From Amphimedon queenslandica (lineage: Eukaryota > Porifera > Demospongiae > Haplosclerida > Niphatidae): DNA of 35,347 bases. Below are positions 20,636 through 30,254 of the stretch, piece by piece; positions within the stretch are counted from its first letter, which is position 1, and each line of letters opens with the position of its first letter. Location of the stretch: positions 139,208 to 174,554 of the forward strand of contig NW_003546278.1 of NCBI RefSeq assembly GCF_000090795.2. Reading direction: 5' to 3'. Below the pieces are notes generated by a model. The model had not been told where the DNA came from and did not search any database. It saw only the letters and a list, made by a program, of their open reading frames with translations. The position numbers and the translations under genes were made by a program.

Positions 20636-22919
20636 GGACTTGCCCAATTATGCTTTTAAAATTCCCTATTATTCTATTCTTTTATCCTCTCTGTTGTGCC
20701 AATTATTCTTTTGTATTATTCTTAAAGTTTCACCTATTATTCTAAAAAAATAGTTAAAAACTGAATACAAAAAACCAAGTTAAGCATCATAATTATATTG
20801 TAACATTATAGATGCTTCCTCAAGTGAACTGTGCTGTTGTTCAGTGAAGGAGTTATTTAAGACGGAAAAAATACGCTCTGCAGCTGCAGATGATGGCTGT
20901 AATAGAAGCAAAGACTTGCAAACTTCTGACCAATAGGGTATTTGACTGGAATGACAATTCCACAATGTAAGCTTACAAGTGTCATTTGAGATACCAGATG
21001 CTTTAGATAAGTAGACTGGTAATTCCCTCTTCAAACCATCAATAGTGTCATTGTTTTCTGCGAGAAACTTCAAAGCTTTTAGATCATCAATATCACAACA
21101 TCTAGGCTGTAGCTCTGTAACTTTAACTGGATCAGAGTAACGGGCTACTTTAAAAATCAAAAGTGCATCTTTCAAATCAATACTGAACTTTGTGTTAAAG
21201 TAAGCATAACCCAGCTGAGCACATGACTTTGCGTAAACCTTCAGTTGCTTCTTTACAGTATTGTCCTTATTAACTAGCTTTCTTGTCACTGCATTTGTAT
21301 TAGGGTAATATGCTTTGGCAATTCTCTCCTTCAATTCTAACATGTTTTCGTAACATGAAATTACTAAAGGCCCATCTCCTTCCAAGTAGCATGTTGCTCT
21401 GACAAAAGGTTCTACAGCATCAACAGTTACGGCAAACTCTATCTGTAGCTGAATCTGTTTAAGTGGATCACTATAAATTTGCTGTAGCTTCACTTTTGAG
21501 GCTGGAGGAAGGTCAGCAGAGTTGATGAAGGATTGAATATCACCATATACATCATGTATCTGTTTAATGACTTCCCATTTTGACCACCACCTTGTTGTAA
21601 AATAAGATGGTGGGGGTAAGCCAGTAACAGTTTTCTAGTGGAGTTTGGTCTTAGGGCTTCTTGAAAAAATGTTAATCCAGACAGAAACAAACTCTTGTAG
21701 AACTGGAGTTTTGAAATGCTCACCAACATGACCCAAAGTGTGTGAAAAGCACCCAATATCAATAATCATTAAGTAGACAATGCTCAATGTGCGTATAGCT
21801 ACATTATTTACAAATGCACGGTTCCTCACTGTACCAATAATTAAATTTGAAGCTATACCGAGCTCAGTTGATAGTGTAGATATGAGCCGCCTTGCTGTTA
21901 CTTCACCAGTGGGACTCTTGGCTAACAGCATCAATCGTACAACACACTGCTGAATTTTCCACTCATCATCAACATATCTAATTAAGACAGCCATTGACTC
22001 TGCTACATGTGTTGTACCATCAAAAATAACTGAGACCTCTCAATTTATAATTTGGTCTCGAATTTTGTTCCGCTCTTCTTTAACTATCATTGGAATAAGC
22101 TCCCGCAAATGCTGGCTACTTGACATTGACAATCCATTTTCTTCTTATAGCTCACGAAAATGGTCTAGCTTATTTAATGCTACACCACTTTTCAAAAAAC
22201 ATGTCACTGCTATCACTCAAAATATACGAACTGTTGAAGGAAGGCTTTCACCAACAGGGTGTACATTACCATCATACCCTTGAAGCATATCATCTATTGC
22301 ATTTTCCCTCTTCTCCTTTGATGCTAATCGTTCCTTTCCATTTCTGTGCTTCTTTGATTTTATATGGGATTCAATGTCACTTTTCTTAAGTGACAAAGAC
22401 TCCCTGCACGCATCACAAAATAATGAGACAGAATATACTTTAAAACACTCGTGTGGATATTCTAGCATTCGTTGGCGTGGTTTGACAGACTTTGGGTCAG
22501 CAGCAGTTCTGCCTTTGATTCTCTTCTTCCCTTTTGGTGGCTTGTTAGTGGCAACCTTTCTTTTCCTAGCTAATTCAGAAGAGGTAGGTCGGTGAAGTAT
22601 ATGTAAAAGTGAAGAACCCAGCGCACTGGCAAAAGTAGGTGACAAATCGTGTCCCGCTTCCTCCTCAAAAATTTTGTCTGAATTAAGCCTCAGTTCAGAG
22701 CCGGACAGCCCAGACTCTGATTCTGACTCTACAACACATGAGGATGAAGTCAAGTCCGGCATTTTTAATTTTTAACTTAATAACTACTAATAACTTTAAT
22801 AACTAACTATGAATATCATTAATTGTAAGATCTCCACCCATTATTCTGGAATAATTCTGCTATTCAAATTGATACCTATTATTCTCAAATTTATGCTAGC
22901 ATAATAGGGCGAGGCCAAT
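20636..22919 (-). mobile_element. hAT DNA transposon inserted in an intron of the Ginger-like gene
   Basis: The element surrounds the hAT transposase pseudogene. Its ends look like inverted repeats: ggacttgcccaattatgct at 20636-20654 against the reverse complement of 22896-22916 (ggcctcgccctattatgct), 16 of 19 matching. Candidate 8-bp target duplications are cacttcta at 20628-20635 and cacttcct at 22920-22927 (6 of 8), which requires about 3 extra bases at the right end. It lies wholly between the donor at 20531 and the acceptor at 22938-22939 of the Ginger-like gene and in the opposite orientation. Confidence 0.75.
20780..22762 (-). pseudogene. hAT transposase with N-terminal zinc finger, four in-frame stops
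   Basis: One reading frame runs through 660 codons. It has an acidic N-terminus, a basic KKRIKGRTAADPKS segment, a C2H2-type finger (LFCDACRESLSLKKSD followed by HIKSKKHRNGKERL) and a linker with DMLQGYDGNVHPVGE. The catalytic region includes SVIFDGTTHVAES (first Asp) and MIDIGCFSHTLGHVGE, followed by TRWWSKWEVIKQIHDVYGD, LEGDGPLVISCYE, and the C-terminal hAT dimerisation block (IPYWSEVCKSLLLLQPSSAA, ERIFSVLNNSF). Four stops interrupt it: TGA after VRIF, TAA after FREL, TGA after IIN and TAG after KTKLH. The frame itself is never shifted, so this copy is younger than the gene it sits in. Family assignment rests on the dimerisation block and WW box. Confidence 0.9.
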
Positions 22920-22939
22920 CACTTCCTTCTATTCAACAG

Positions 22940-23726
22940 AGCATGAGTCGATCAATACTAAGTTCACCTAAGGATGAGAAAGTGAGTTGTAAATTAAAGG
23001 AGTGCATGCATGCCATGCATGGACAGGTTTACAGATAGCAAACCATCACTTTCTTCTTTGATTTAACTATACAGAGTATCAGTCAATAAACAATAAATCT
23101 ACTTGAAGAAACAGAAAAACAAGTTCCATCACAGAATCCATCCAGATCAAAGCAGAGCCCCCTCACTTACAATGTATATTAACCTCAGAAGGATCATAAT
23201 GCTACCAAAAACAGTACAAAATGATGAGGTGTGTCAATTACATGTACATATATCTACATAATTCACACCTTATATAGGATAAATGTATGTTTAGCACTGA
23301 CTTATTTGCTTTTAAGGAATTTATGTCCAGCTCACCCACATGCCAAGCTGGTTTTATTCCACCTTTTATTCAAGACTCTCTTACACCACCTTCTCCAATT
23401 TCAAAGAATTTGTAAATTTAGCGTAGTGGCATGACTGTAGTTATATTGTACAAGTGTATGCTAAGCTATGCTTACACATTATTATTTTGTGCAGCCACCT
23501 TTGGTTCCACACTCTCATACCACTTTCTCTAATTTCAAAGAAGAGTACTAAAGACTGCAATGTGGCATCACTATAATAGCTACATTGCTTATACTTCATT
23601 ATTTTATACAGTCACATTTGGTTCCAGACTCTGCTGCACCACCTTCCCTTACTTCAAAAAATTGTACCAAAGACAGCAAAGTGGTATTATACATTATGTT
23701 GTATAGTTTATTATCTTTTCATACAG
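22940..23726 (+). pseudogene. Ginger-like gene: Pro/Ser linker exons including tandem duplicates
   Basis: After the hAT element an AG acceptor at 22938-22939 opens a 42-nt exon (SMSRSILSSPKDEK) with a GTGAGT donor at 22982. A second linker exon lies at about 23073-23228. Then three related exon-intron units follow, with the box tcaaagaa at 23401, 23534 and 23653 (periods 133 and 119). They encode GFIPPFIQDSLTPPSPISKN, a degenerate PPLVPHSHTTFSNFKE, and SHLVPDSAAPPSLTSKN, each preceded by a cag acceptor in the second and third units. The linker connects the integrase to the Ulp1-like protease. Exon borders are inferred from splice consensus and frame only. Confidence 0.5.
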
Positions 23727-24441
23727 CCATGTAGCAAATTCAAATCTCTGGCAAACAGAGCAAGAGAACTTGCCAGATGGGAAAAGACAAAGTTACTTCC
23801 TGCTAGCGAAAGCTCTGTTTATGAAAACCTAGATGAGCAATCTACTATGCTCAAATGGCCTAGTAATACAACGAAGAAGCCACAACTTCGAAAGAAGTCT
23901 TGTTCTACTCCTGTAACAAAGCTATTATTGTCAGAAAATGAGCATATAATTTTGAGTGGACAATTGGTAAATGATGACTTCATTAATGTTGCACAAGATC
24001 TCATAAAAAGAAGATATCCAACAGTAGATGGATTTCAAGATGTTATTCTGAGTCATATATTATCTTACAATATTATGAAAGGAGATTTTGTGCAGTTAGT
24101 ACATAATGGGTATAGTTATTGGGTAGTAGTGTCAACATTGGGATGTGAGTTTGGAAATCTTGATATTTTTGACAGTCGTACTCCACGTTTGACTTATGCT
24201 TTGGAGAGCCTGATTGCAGCAACGCTAAACTCAAAAGCGGATATTATAGTGAGGTGAGACTAATAATTGTGAAGAGTAATTTTGTTTAAAGCATGCATGT
24301 GAACAACAAATTGGCAAAAACAATTGTGGTATTTTTGCCATTGCCAATGCTTTTATACTGGCTTCTGGGGGACATCCTAGTGCTTTCAACTTCAAGCAGT
24401 TTTCTGAGACAACATCTACATTCTTGCATAAAAACAGCTAA
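23727..24441 (+). pseudogene. Ginger-like gene: Ulp1/SENP-type cysteine protease (C48-like) domain
   Basis: Exon 23727-24253 is fully open and reads SLANRARELARWEKTKLLP, LSGQLVNDDFINVAQDLIK, YPTVDGFQDVILSH, FVQLVHNGYSYWVVVSTLG and IFDSRTPRL, ending at a GTGAGA donor. A second exon (24292-24441) reads CEQQIGKNNCGIFAIANAFI and stops at TAA. This order (LxxxxxND..IN.AQ, then a Trp-Val block with the catalytic His just before W, then DS, then Q...(D/N)CG) is that of Ulp1/SENP-like peptidases. Here the His position is Tyr (YSYW), Asp is kept, Cys is kept and the residue before Cys is Asn instead of Asp. Activity is therefore unlikely. The exon junction leaves a one-base phase mismatch. Confidence 0.8.
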
Positions 24442-24546
24442 AATCTCGCAGTTTCTCATTACTAGAGTTGGCCAAGTTAATGCACCAAGTCAATAACAAT
24501 TGTCATAGTATTTTGTAATTACCATATTCCACATTATTTCTCTAAA

Positions 24547-24663
24547 GAAATGACTGCATGCTCTGCGTGCCATGACTGGTTATATCTCGATGTGTGCGTT
24601 GCAGTTGCAAAGAATGACTGTGTGAAACACTGGCTGTGTGGGAATTGTGCAAAGATTGTCTAA
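24547..24663 (+). pseudogene. Ginger-like gene: C-terminal PHD-like zinc finger remnant
   Basis: Following an aaag acceptor-like site, 38 codons read EMTACSACHDWLYLD, DVCVAV and KHWLCGNCAKIV before TAA at 24661-24663. The pattern C-x2-C...W...C...W-x-C-x2-C is the second half of a PHD finger. The usual His before the fifth ligand is replaced (WLYL), and the first Cys pair is absent or in an unrecognised exon. A PHD finger after the protease agrees with what I recall of Ginger1-type proteins. Confidence 0.6.
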
Positions 24664-24886
24664 TATTATTGACACTGATAATAAAGTTATTACTGATAAC
24701 TTTAATAGAATAATAATTATGAAAAATGTTGACATAAAAGTAATGTTTATGTAACAATCTCATTCATTGTCATAATTGTGGCAGCAGAAAGCATAGATTT
24801 GGGTAAGGTTATATAAAATTTGCAGTCATACAAGTAGATCATTTGTCTCATCATACACGGTCTTTTTATCCTCATTTTTCTACTTT

Positions 24887-25000
24887 GGTCCAAATTTGGC
24901 GACCATAGTTGGTCCCAGGTCTAAATATGGCAACCATTGTTGGTCTCAGGTCCAACCATTGTCAGTTCTAGGTTGAAGTTTGGCAGCCATAATTGGTCCT
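24887..25000. repeat. 31-bp tandem repeat, about 4 copies
   Basis: Units start with ggtc(c/t)aaat.tggc.accat at 24887, 24918 and 24949, with a shorter/partly deleted third copy, then 24971. Each carries a ttggtcc/ttggtctc box. Confidence 0.8.
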
Positions 25001-25084
25001 TTTCATGTAGGACAGTTGTAGCATGATGCAACCAAGATACAACATTTGGCGACCATTAGTACTCTACGGATCAGTTATTGTGCC

Positions 25085-25127
25085 AAAATTGGTCCTGACG
25101 GGACCTATTTTAAATGGGACCAATTTT
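25085..25127. repeat. Hairpin with 11-bp perfect arms
   Basis: aaaattggtcc (25085-25095) and ggaccaatttt (25117-25127) are perfect reverse complements across a 21-base loop. The arm reuses the ttggtcc box of the neighbouring tandem repeat. Confidence 0.7.
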
Positions 25128-25520
25128 TGTGTGACAAACCCAGTAAATAGCTGGGACTGTTGGTTATTATTGTGACATTTATGCCGTAAAGTTTAATGGA
25201 GTATAATTTGAACTACAAAAGACAGCTGATGACCTTTCATTATGGATTTTCATTTAGGATTCTAGTGAATCTAACCTGTGTTAAATTAGAGCTAGATCAC
25301 CTTTCGAATTACAATCAAGACAATAGTGAAGAATATTTGAGGAATCGGGCATAAAAATGGTACACTATGTCATCGTAATTATATTTTTAATTATATACGG
25401 TGAATGTATTAGCGATCATGTCATAACGTTGAAGATACCGCTATTGTAGATGATAACAGTTACATGTCTAGTAATTAAAATGGTTTGTGCGTATAACGTT
25501 ACTTTTTAAGATATACTTCT

Positions 25521-27790
25521 TTACCTGATGCTGGAGATGGAGCTGAAAATTATTACCCATTTGTTTATTTGGTACATGCCCTTCTTAGGTGTGATGCAGG
25601 GAGATTCTCCAGTTATAAATTCTTCAGTACTCTTCAAAACTAAACACGATGTGATGTACTTATGTCTAGATAGATAGGTGTGTTTCAATAGCTTGTTTTC
25701 TGATTCAATTCCATTATTGGTGTCCATACTAGCATGATAAATACAATCTCTGTGCAATCTTGCCCATCTCTAAAAGTCACAACATATAGAGCGGTGTAAG
25801 TAACGTTTATTCACACCTCAGCGATGCATAACCAAGTGTGATTTAACCATTCTTGTACACTGTGATGTTTAATCCATACCATAGACTCCTTGAGTGCATT
25901 AATATGTGAAAGAAAATCTCACATTCGTGTCTTGTTAGCCACAGTACAAAGCATATGAAGTAGATGTTGTGTTCCTTGCTTAATCCACGCTTAGAATCTT
26001 AAATCATCTCTCCAAAGCTTGCGCACAATGACAGTCGCATAAGAATACCTTTATATTGGGAAATGCACTTTTAAGAGCAAGATCTTCAGCCTCAAAGTAA
26101 TTTGTCATAAAATACTTTAGATTCCACTCAAGTGTTTCAAGATCACATTACATTGCGTGCTTCTGCAATTTGCTCTGATGCTTCTGACTTAATGACAAAC
26201 TCAGCTACTACAGAGTGCCCAACATTAGGATTAATAAAGCAATATTGTCCTTTCTTGTTTTGTAATTAGCATCAATCAGAGATGTAGTATTGCCATGCTT
26301 AAGGTTTTTGCTCTGCATGCTCTTGATCTACATAAAGTATTGTGTGCTTCAGAGAATGGTCAGTTGGCTTGTCACTACAATCATTTTTTTGTCCTTCCTT
26401 AGTGACTATAACTGATTATGACATCTTAAAGGGACGGATATACAAGGAAGCACCATTACTTTCTTTTTGTGATTTCTTAACTCTGTCATGGATGAGGTTA
26501 AAAATTAACTCTAAGACTAAACTGCTGTAATCATTGCTTCTAAGGCATTTATGGATTCCACTAAGATTTGTGGATCACTAGGAATTGCAACAGAAGCTCT
26601 CCTGGTTCAAGAAGCCAATTGCGAGTGATTACAAAGACGCTGCTTCATGTTGCTGACCAATCACAACGCCCATGCACGACAGCCACACGGCTCTATTAGC
26701 CATGAAAGAGTTAATTAGCTCTGCTAAGTTCTGTTGATCTAATTAAGAACAAGAATAAGCCTTTCTTGCTGATGAAATGTGGTTCATAATATCAGCATCT
26801 GTAGGAAAGTATGCTCGATTATACATGTGAGGCTGTATACCTAAATTTTTTGCTAATTAAGTTGTGGCAAAGTACCGTAAAAACTTCTTAACTTATTGAG
26901 TGTTACTAATCCCAGCCTAGAACTAATTCAGTTATATTTAAAGTAATACTAGGATGCAGCCAGTGACTAAAACCAGCCATAATACCTGTTTCCTGACCCT
27001 GATGAGCATCTTTACTAGGCAGCTCCACAAAATATCTCAATTCTTTCCTTACTTCTGAATATTCATCAGATTAAAGGGTTCTCTTTACCTCATGTAGTTT
27101 CTCTTTCTGTGATCTTTTTGTGCTCGCTGTGATGCCTTCTTTGTATTGATGCAGTATTCAGGATGAAGAACAAAAGGGTTTGTTATATTATAAGCAAGGC
27201 ATCCTAACTTCTTGGTTGTCTGAACTTTCTTCTTAGCATTTTTTGATATTCGAGGCTGATTGTATTGTTGACCATGCTGACAGTGCAGTGTTCTATCCTC
27301 AATGAGGGAGAATGGAATTCCATTGAAGTGCAGCTCATGTCAAACTTCCTTCTTCTTTAAAAACATTTTAGGAATGGCAGTAACTTTTTTATTGTTAGAT
27401 TTATCATCAAATAAATAAATCAATTAGTCATTTCCTTAATAAAATCAAGAAGATATACCATGAGTTCTGCATCAGCATTTTCAGTGCTGCTTGTGCCCGA
27501 GCTATTAAATATATTATTCACTTTTGAACATCTTGTGCTAAAGCAAGTCAAAGTAGAACAGCATGTTGATCAAGAACCTTATGCATGTCTAGGACAATTC
27601 CTTGGTAGTATACTCCAGTTATATTTAATCAGCTTTCCAAATATCACTCCCACTGGCACTGGTTTGAAAAGTCTGCTGCAACTGGCTCCAAGCCCACTGT
27701 CACTGCTTTGAACCCAACTATCACCCCCACTGTCACTGGTTTGAGGTCCAATGTCACTGAATCCACTGTCACTGGTTTGTAGCTAGTCTA
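25521..27790 (-). pseudogene. MULE-like (Mutator-type) transposase gene, decayed
   Basis: Minus-strand order: repeated QTSDSG segment (27779-27649), ENADAELMVYLLDFIKE, HELHFNGIPFSLIEDRTL and CQHGQQYNQPR (DNA-binding-like N-terminal region), KELRYFVELPSKDAHQGQ, NRAYFPTDADIMNHISSARK and YSSLVLELIFNLIHDRVKK. The catalytic core follows with TILYVDQEHAEQK, HGNTTSLIDANYKTRKD (first Asp), EWNLKYFMTNYFEAEDL (second position Asn instead of Asp) and FPNIKVFLCDCHCAQALER, ending MDTNNGIESENKLLKHTYLS. The core wording matches MULE transposases (LIDxTYKT, MTDYxxAE, FPxxxxxLCxFHxxQ). More than ten stops and several frame changes occur. The first stop after the last motif is at 25521. No long terminal inverted repeats were found. 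Confidence 0.75.
27649..27779. repeat. Minisatellite encoding QTSDSG on the minus strand
   Basis: cccactg(t/g)cactg(g/c)tttg recurs at 27649, 27693, 27726 and 27762 (spacings 44, 33, 36). On the minus strand each copy encodes a variant of (Q/S)(T/S)SDSG, so the repeat lies inside the N-terminal coding region of the MULE-like gene. Confidence 0.75.
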
Positions 27791-27980
27791 TTATAAATAA
27801 TTAATATTAAAAAAATATGACATCACATGACTGCTTGTCAAAGAATTTGAACAAATGGTAACCCCTTCAAAATTTTTTACCGCATTATCATAAACGGGAT
27901 ATCTTTGGAAAGAAATTTTTTCTCTATCTGTGAGTACCAAAAACTGATGTTACGAAAATCCTGCAGATAGCCTGGTTTTT

Positions 27981-28029
27981 TCTGGTCTCGGGGCCAGACC
28001 TTCAACCCTGTGGGGAAGGGTCTGGTGGA
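27981..28029. repeat. Compact double hairpin of ggtctgg/ccagacc boxes
   Basis: tctggtct-cggg-gccagacc and ccagaccttc...gaagggtctgg overlap, so one central ccagacc can pair with either side. It lies between the MULE-like gene and the helicase start. It may be the remnant of a small palindromic repeat element. Confidence 0.55.
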
Positions 28030-28171
28030 CTGAGCATCATGCAGTCTTCAAGAACTACCATATGTTTCATCAAAACAACAAGTGACTCTAGCTAACATCA
28101 TTCTTTACATTTAGTTTAATGATAATTGTTATACATTAGCTCACTTCATGCAATTAAATCTATTTGACACA

Positions 28172-28431
28172 ATGGAAGCTATTGTGGAGACTTTGTGCAA
28201 GACTTTACGAGTTTCTCCAAAGGACAAACAGCTAGAAGCTATCCTTGCTTTTATGTCAGGAAAGGATGTTCTTGTTTCCCTGCCAACAGGCTATGGAAAG
28301 TCCTTAATTGATGCCATGTTGCTATAAGTCTTTGACACCCTAAAAAGTAAGGTTTTTAATGTTATACAAGCCAAATTAGACAAAATCATAGAACACCAGG
28401 GTAGCATAGTTGTAGAGTTAACAATCAATTA
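28172..28431 (+). pseudogene. RecQ-like helicase, 5' part (motifs I and Ia)
   Basis: ATG at 28172 opens MEAIVETLCKTLRVSPKDKQ (Q-motif-like region) and DVLVSLPTGYGKSLIDAMLL, which contains the Walker A motif (TGYGKS). A TAA at 28325-28327 follows, then an in-phase donor at 28347. An acceptor at 28398-28399 opens a second exon whose first residues (SSIVVELTI) correspond to the motif Ia strand of RecQ-like proteins. That exon is cut at 28430-28431, where the pogo-like element begins. Helicase sequence resumes at 34670. The family is known for ATP-dependent 3'-5' DNA unwinding, but this copy cannot make a full protein. Confidence 0.85.
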
Positions 28432-28781
28432 TGGGACCCCACCTATTTTTAAATGGCACTTGCTAGCTCTGCAAAAGTGTAATCGCTATGTACCAAACTA
28501 AGCATTACTTTTAGCTTTGAAATAGGTTTCTTGAACAAGAAAGCAATGTGACTTTTGCATGAAATTATACTAAAATAATGACCTGTCTGATATTATGGAA
28601 TGTCAGACAAAATCATTTAATTCAATACAGTGCATTTTTTACTACAATAAGTAAACTCAACTGTTACTTATCACCACCGGGGTAAGCTTTGGTCATTGTA
28701 GTTCGCAGTATCAAGAGAAATGGATGTCATTAAGAGTCTTTGTATAATAAAATAAAAAACACCTTGAGATCTGTTCCGTCA
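28432..28781 (+). repeat. Left terminal inverted repeat of the pogo-like element
   Basis: Begins TGGGACCCCACC directly after TA and pairs with 34662-34293. Overall identity by eye is roughly 80 percent, with the best blocks at about 28500-28530 and 28610-28670. Confidence 0.85.
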
Positions 28782-29810
28782 GTCATGGGTGGGGCTATAG
28801 CAATTAAATAATTAGCTATCATAGATCCTCGTGCTGTTTGTTTGCTGACTACTCACAAGTCACTCAGTGTAAACATGTGTCCTAATGGCTTTAAACTGCT
28901 GTATTTGGAGAAACTAGATAAGTTTGTGTGTAGCAGTTACGTTGTACTCAGTTTACTGCAGCATTAGTCAGTTGTATAGCTTGTTTCTAGTTACTTGGTA
29001 GCTAGGGTGTGGGCGTGTCGCCTTTAATGTGTGTTTGAAATTCTAATATGCATGACACAAGTATCAACAACCAATTAGAATGATACTATAATATATTTCT
29101 TTCAGATTGATGGCTGTAGCAGACCGTATCTTTTGTTCCACACGGGCCACATCTACATTAGTACAATGATCCAAGTCTGACTCTACCGAGAGACCACAGG
29201 TTTACAAAGAAGCATATACAGCAGACAGACTTTGGCTACCATATAAAGAAGTCAATGATGGGCGCTTATCAGTCAGATGTGCTGCTGAGATGTATTATTT
29301 GCCAAAGTCTACATTATGTGATTGAGTGACAGGCCAAGTAAAATTTGATACACTCAGTGGGCTTTTTCTGTATTTTGACAATAAGGAAGAGGAGGAATTG
29401 GGTAAATTTATTTTTCAATGTGCAACGACTGGATATGCTAAGACTAAGAAAGAAAGGATGTTACTTGTAGCAGTGACATCCCCATGCGAAATTAATTTGC
29501 AAAAAAGTCAAGTTTAGTGGCTAATGTTTAGCAACTTGTATCTCTGACAATTTTGCAGTAAGAGACATGAAACTCATTCCCAACCTTATTGGGATATTTG
29601 TCCTTCTATTGCATAAGTTCCTTGTGAAACAAGCGGCTGCAAGCAAATGAGCATCAAGCAGTAAGAAATACTGCATTGTTTTAATCATGGCAAAGCATAA
29701 ATGTAACAATCAAGGTATTCTAGAATACCAATGGGATCCTATCTATTGATATATGGACGATTTGGTCCATAGGGAAGATGCTACATGGGTAAAAAGTACC
29801 ACCTCTCAAA

Positions 29811-29876
29811 GAACTACATGAATGCCATCATTGCAATGCTGGTGAACTACATGGATGCCATCATTGCAATGCTGTT
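29811..29876. repeat. 33-bp perfect-unit tandem duplication
   Basis: gaactacatg(a/g)atgccatcattgcaatgctg occurs at 29811 and 29844 with one internal difference and a two-base change at the end. A local duplication inside the pogo-like element. Confidence 0.85.
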
Positions 29877-30254
29877 GGTAAGCAAATTAACTCCACCCAC
29901 CAAGCTTTTTTTGAGCAAAGCAGTAGAGTTGCTTTAGCCAGTAAAATCTTTTTAGTTTGCAATACATTAGGTTTAATTTGTTGGAAGGGATTTGTTATAT
30001 CCCTTTCTAACAGTTTGAACGATTTTATGACAAAGGGACAACCAAAATTCGGTAAGTGTGCTAAGACAACATTGGCATTGGTTTTCATGATGTTTCCACT
30101 ATGTAAAATAAAAGAATACAGTACATACTTCTTCATGAAGTTCTATATACTATTGTGTGAAGATGTCAAGAAGGTTAAAGCCATAAAGAAAAAGCTACAT
30201 GACAAAACATAGCTATTACTATCAGTTGCTAATGCCATTGCTATGCATTTATGA

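Larger units (their letters stand above)
24664..25510. other. Noncoding stretch with short repeats
   Basis: Contains a 31-bp tandem repeat and a hairpin (both listed separately) and otherwise AT-rich sequence without supported genes. It could hold the right end of the Ginger-like element, but no terminal repeat pair was recognised. Confidence 0.4.

Noticed and set aside
29521-30212. Frames on both strands between the pogo HTH part and the piggyBac element
   Set aside because: A weak plus-strand hint (SKRHETHSQPYWD) resembles the pogo RHP region, but the better match is at 32436 onward. The minus-strand 91-codon frame has no motif.
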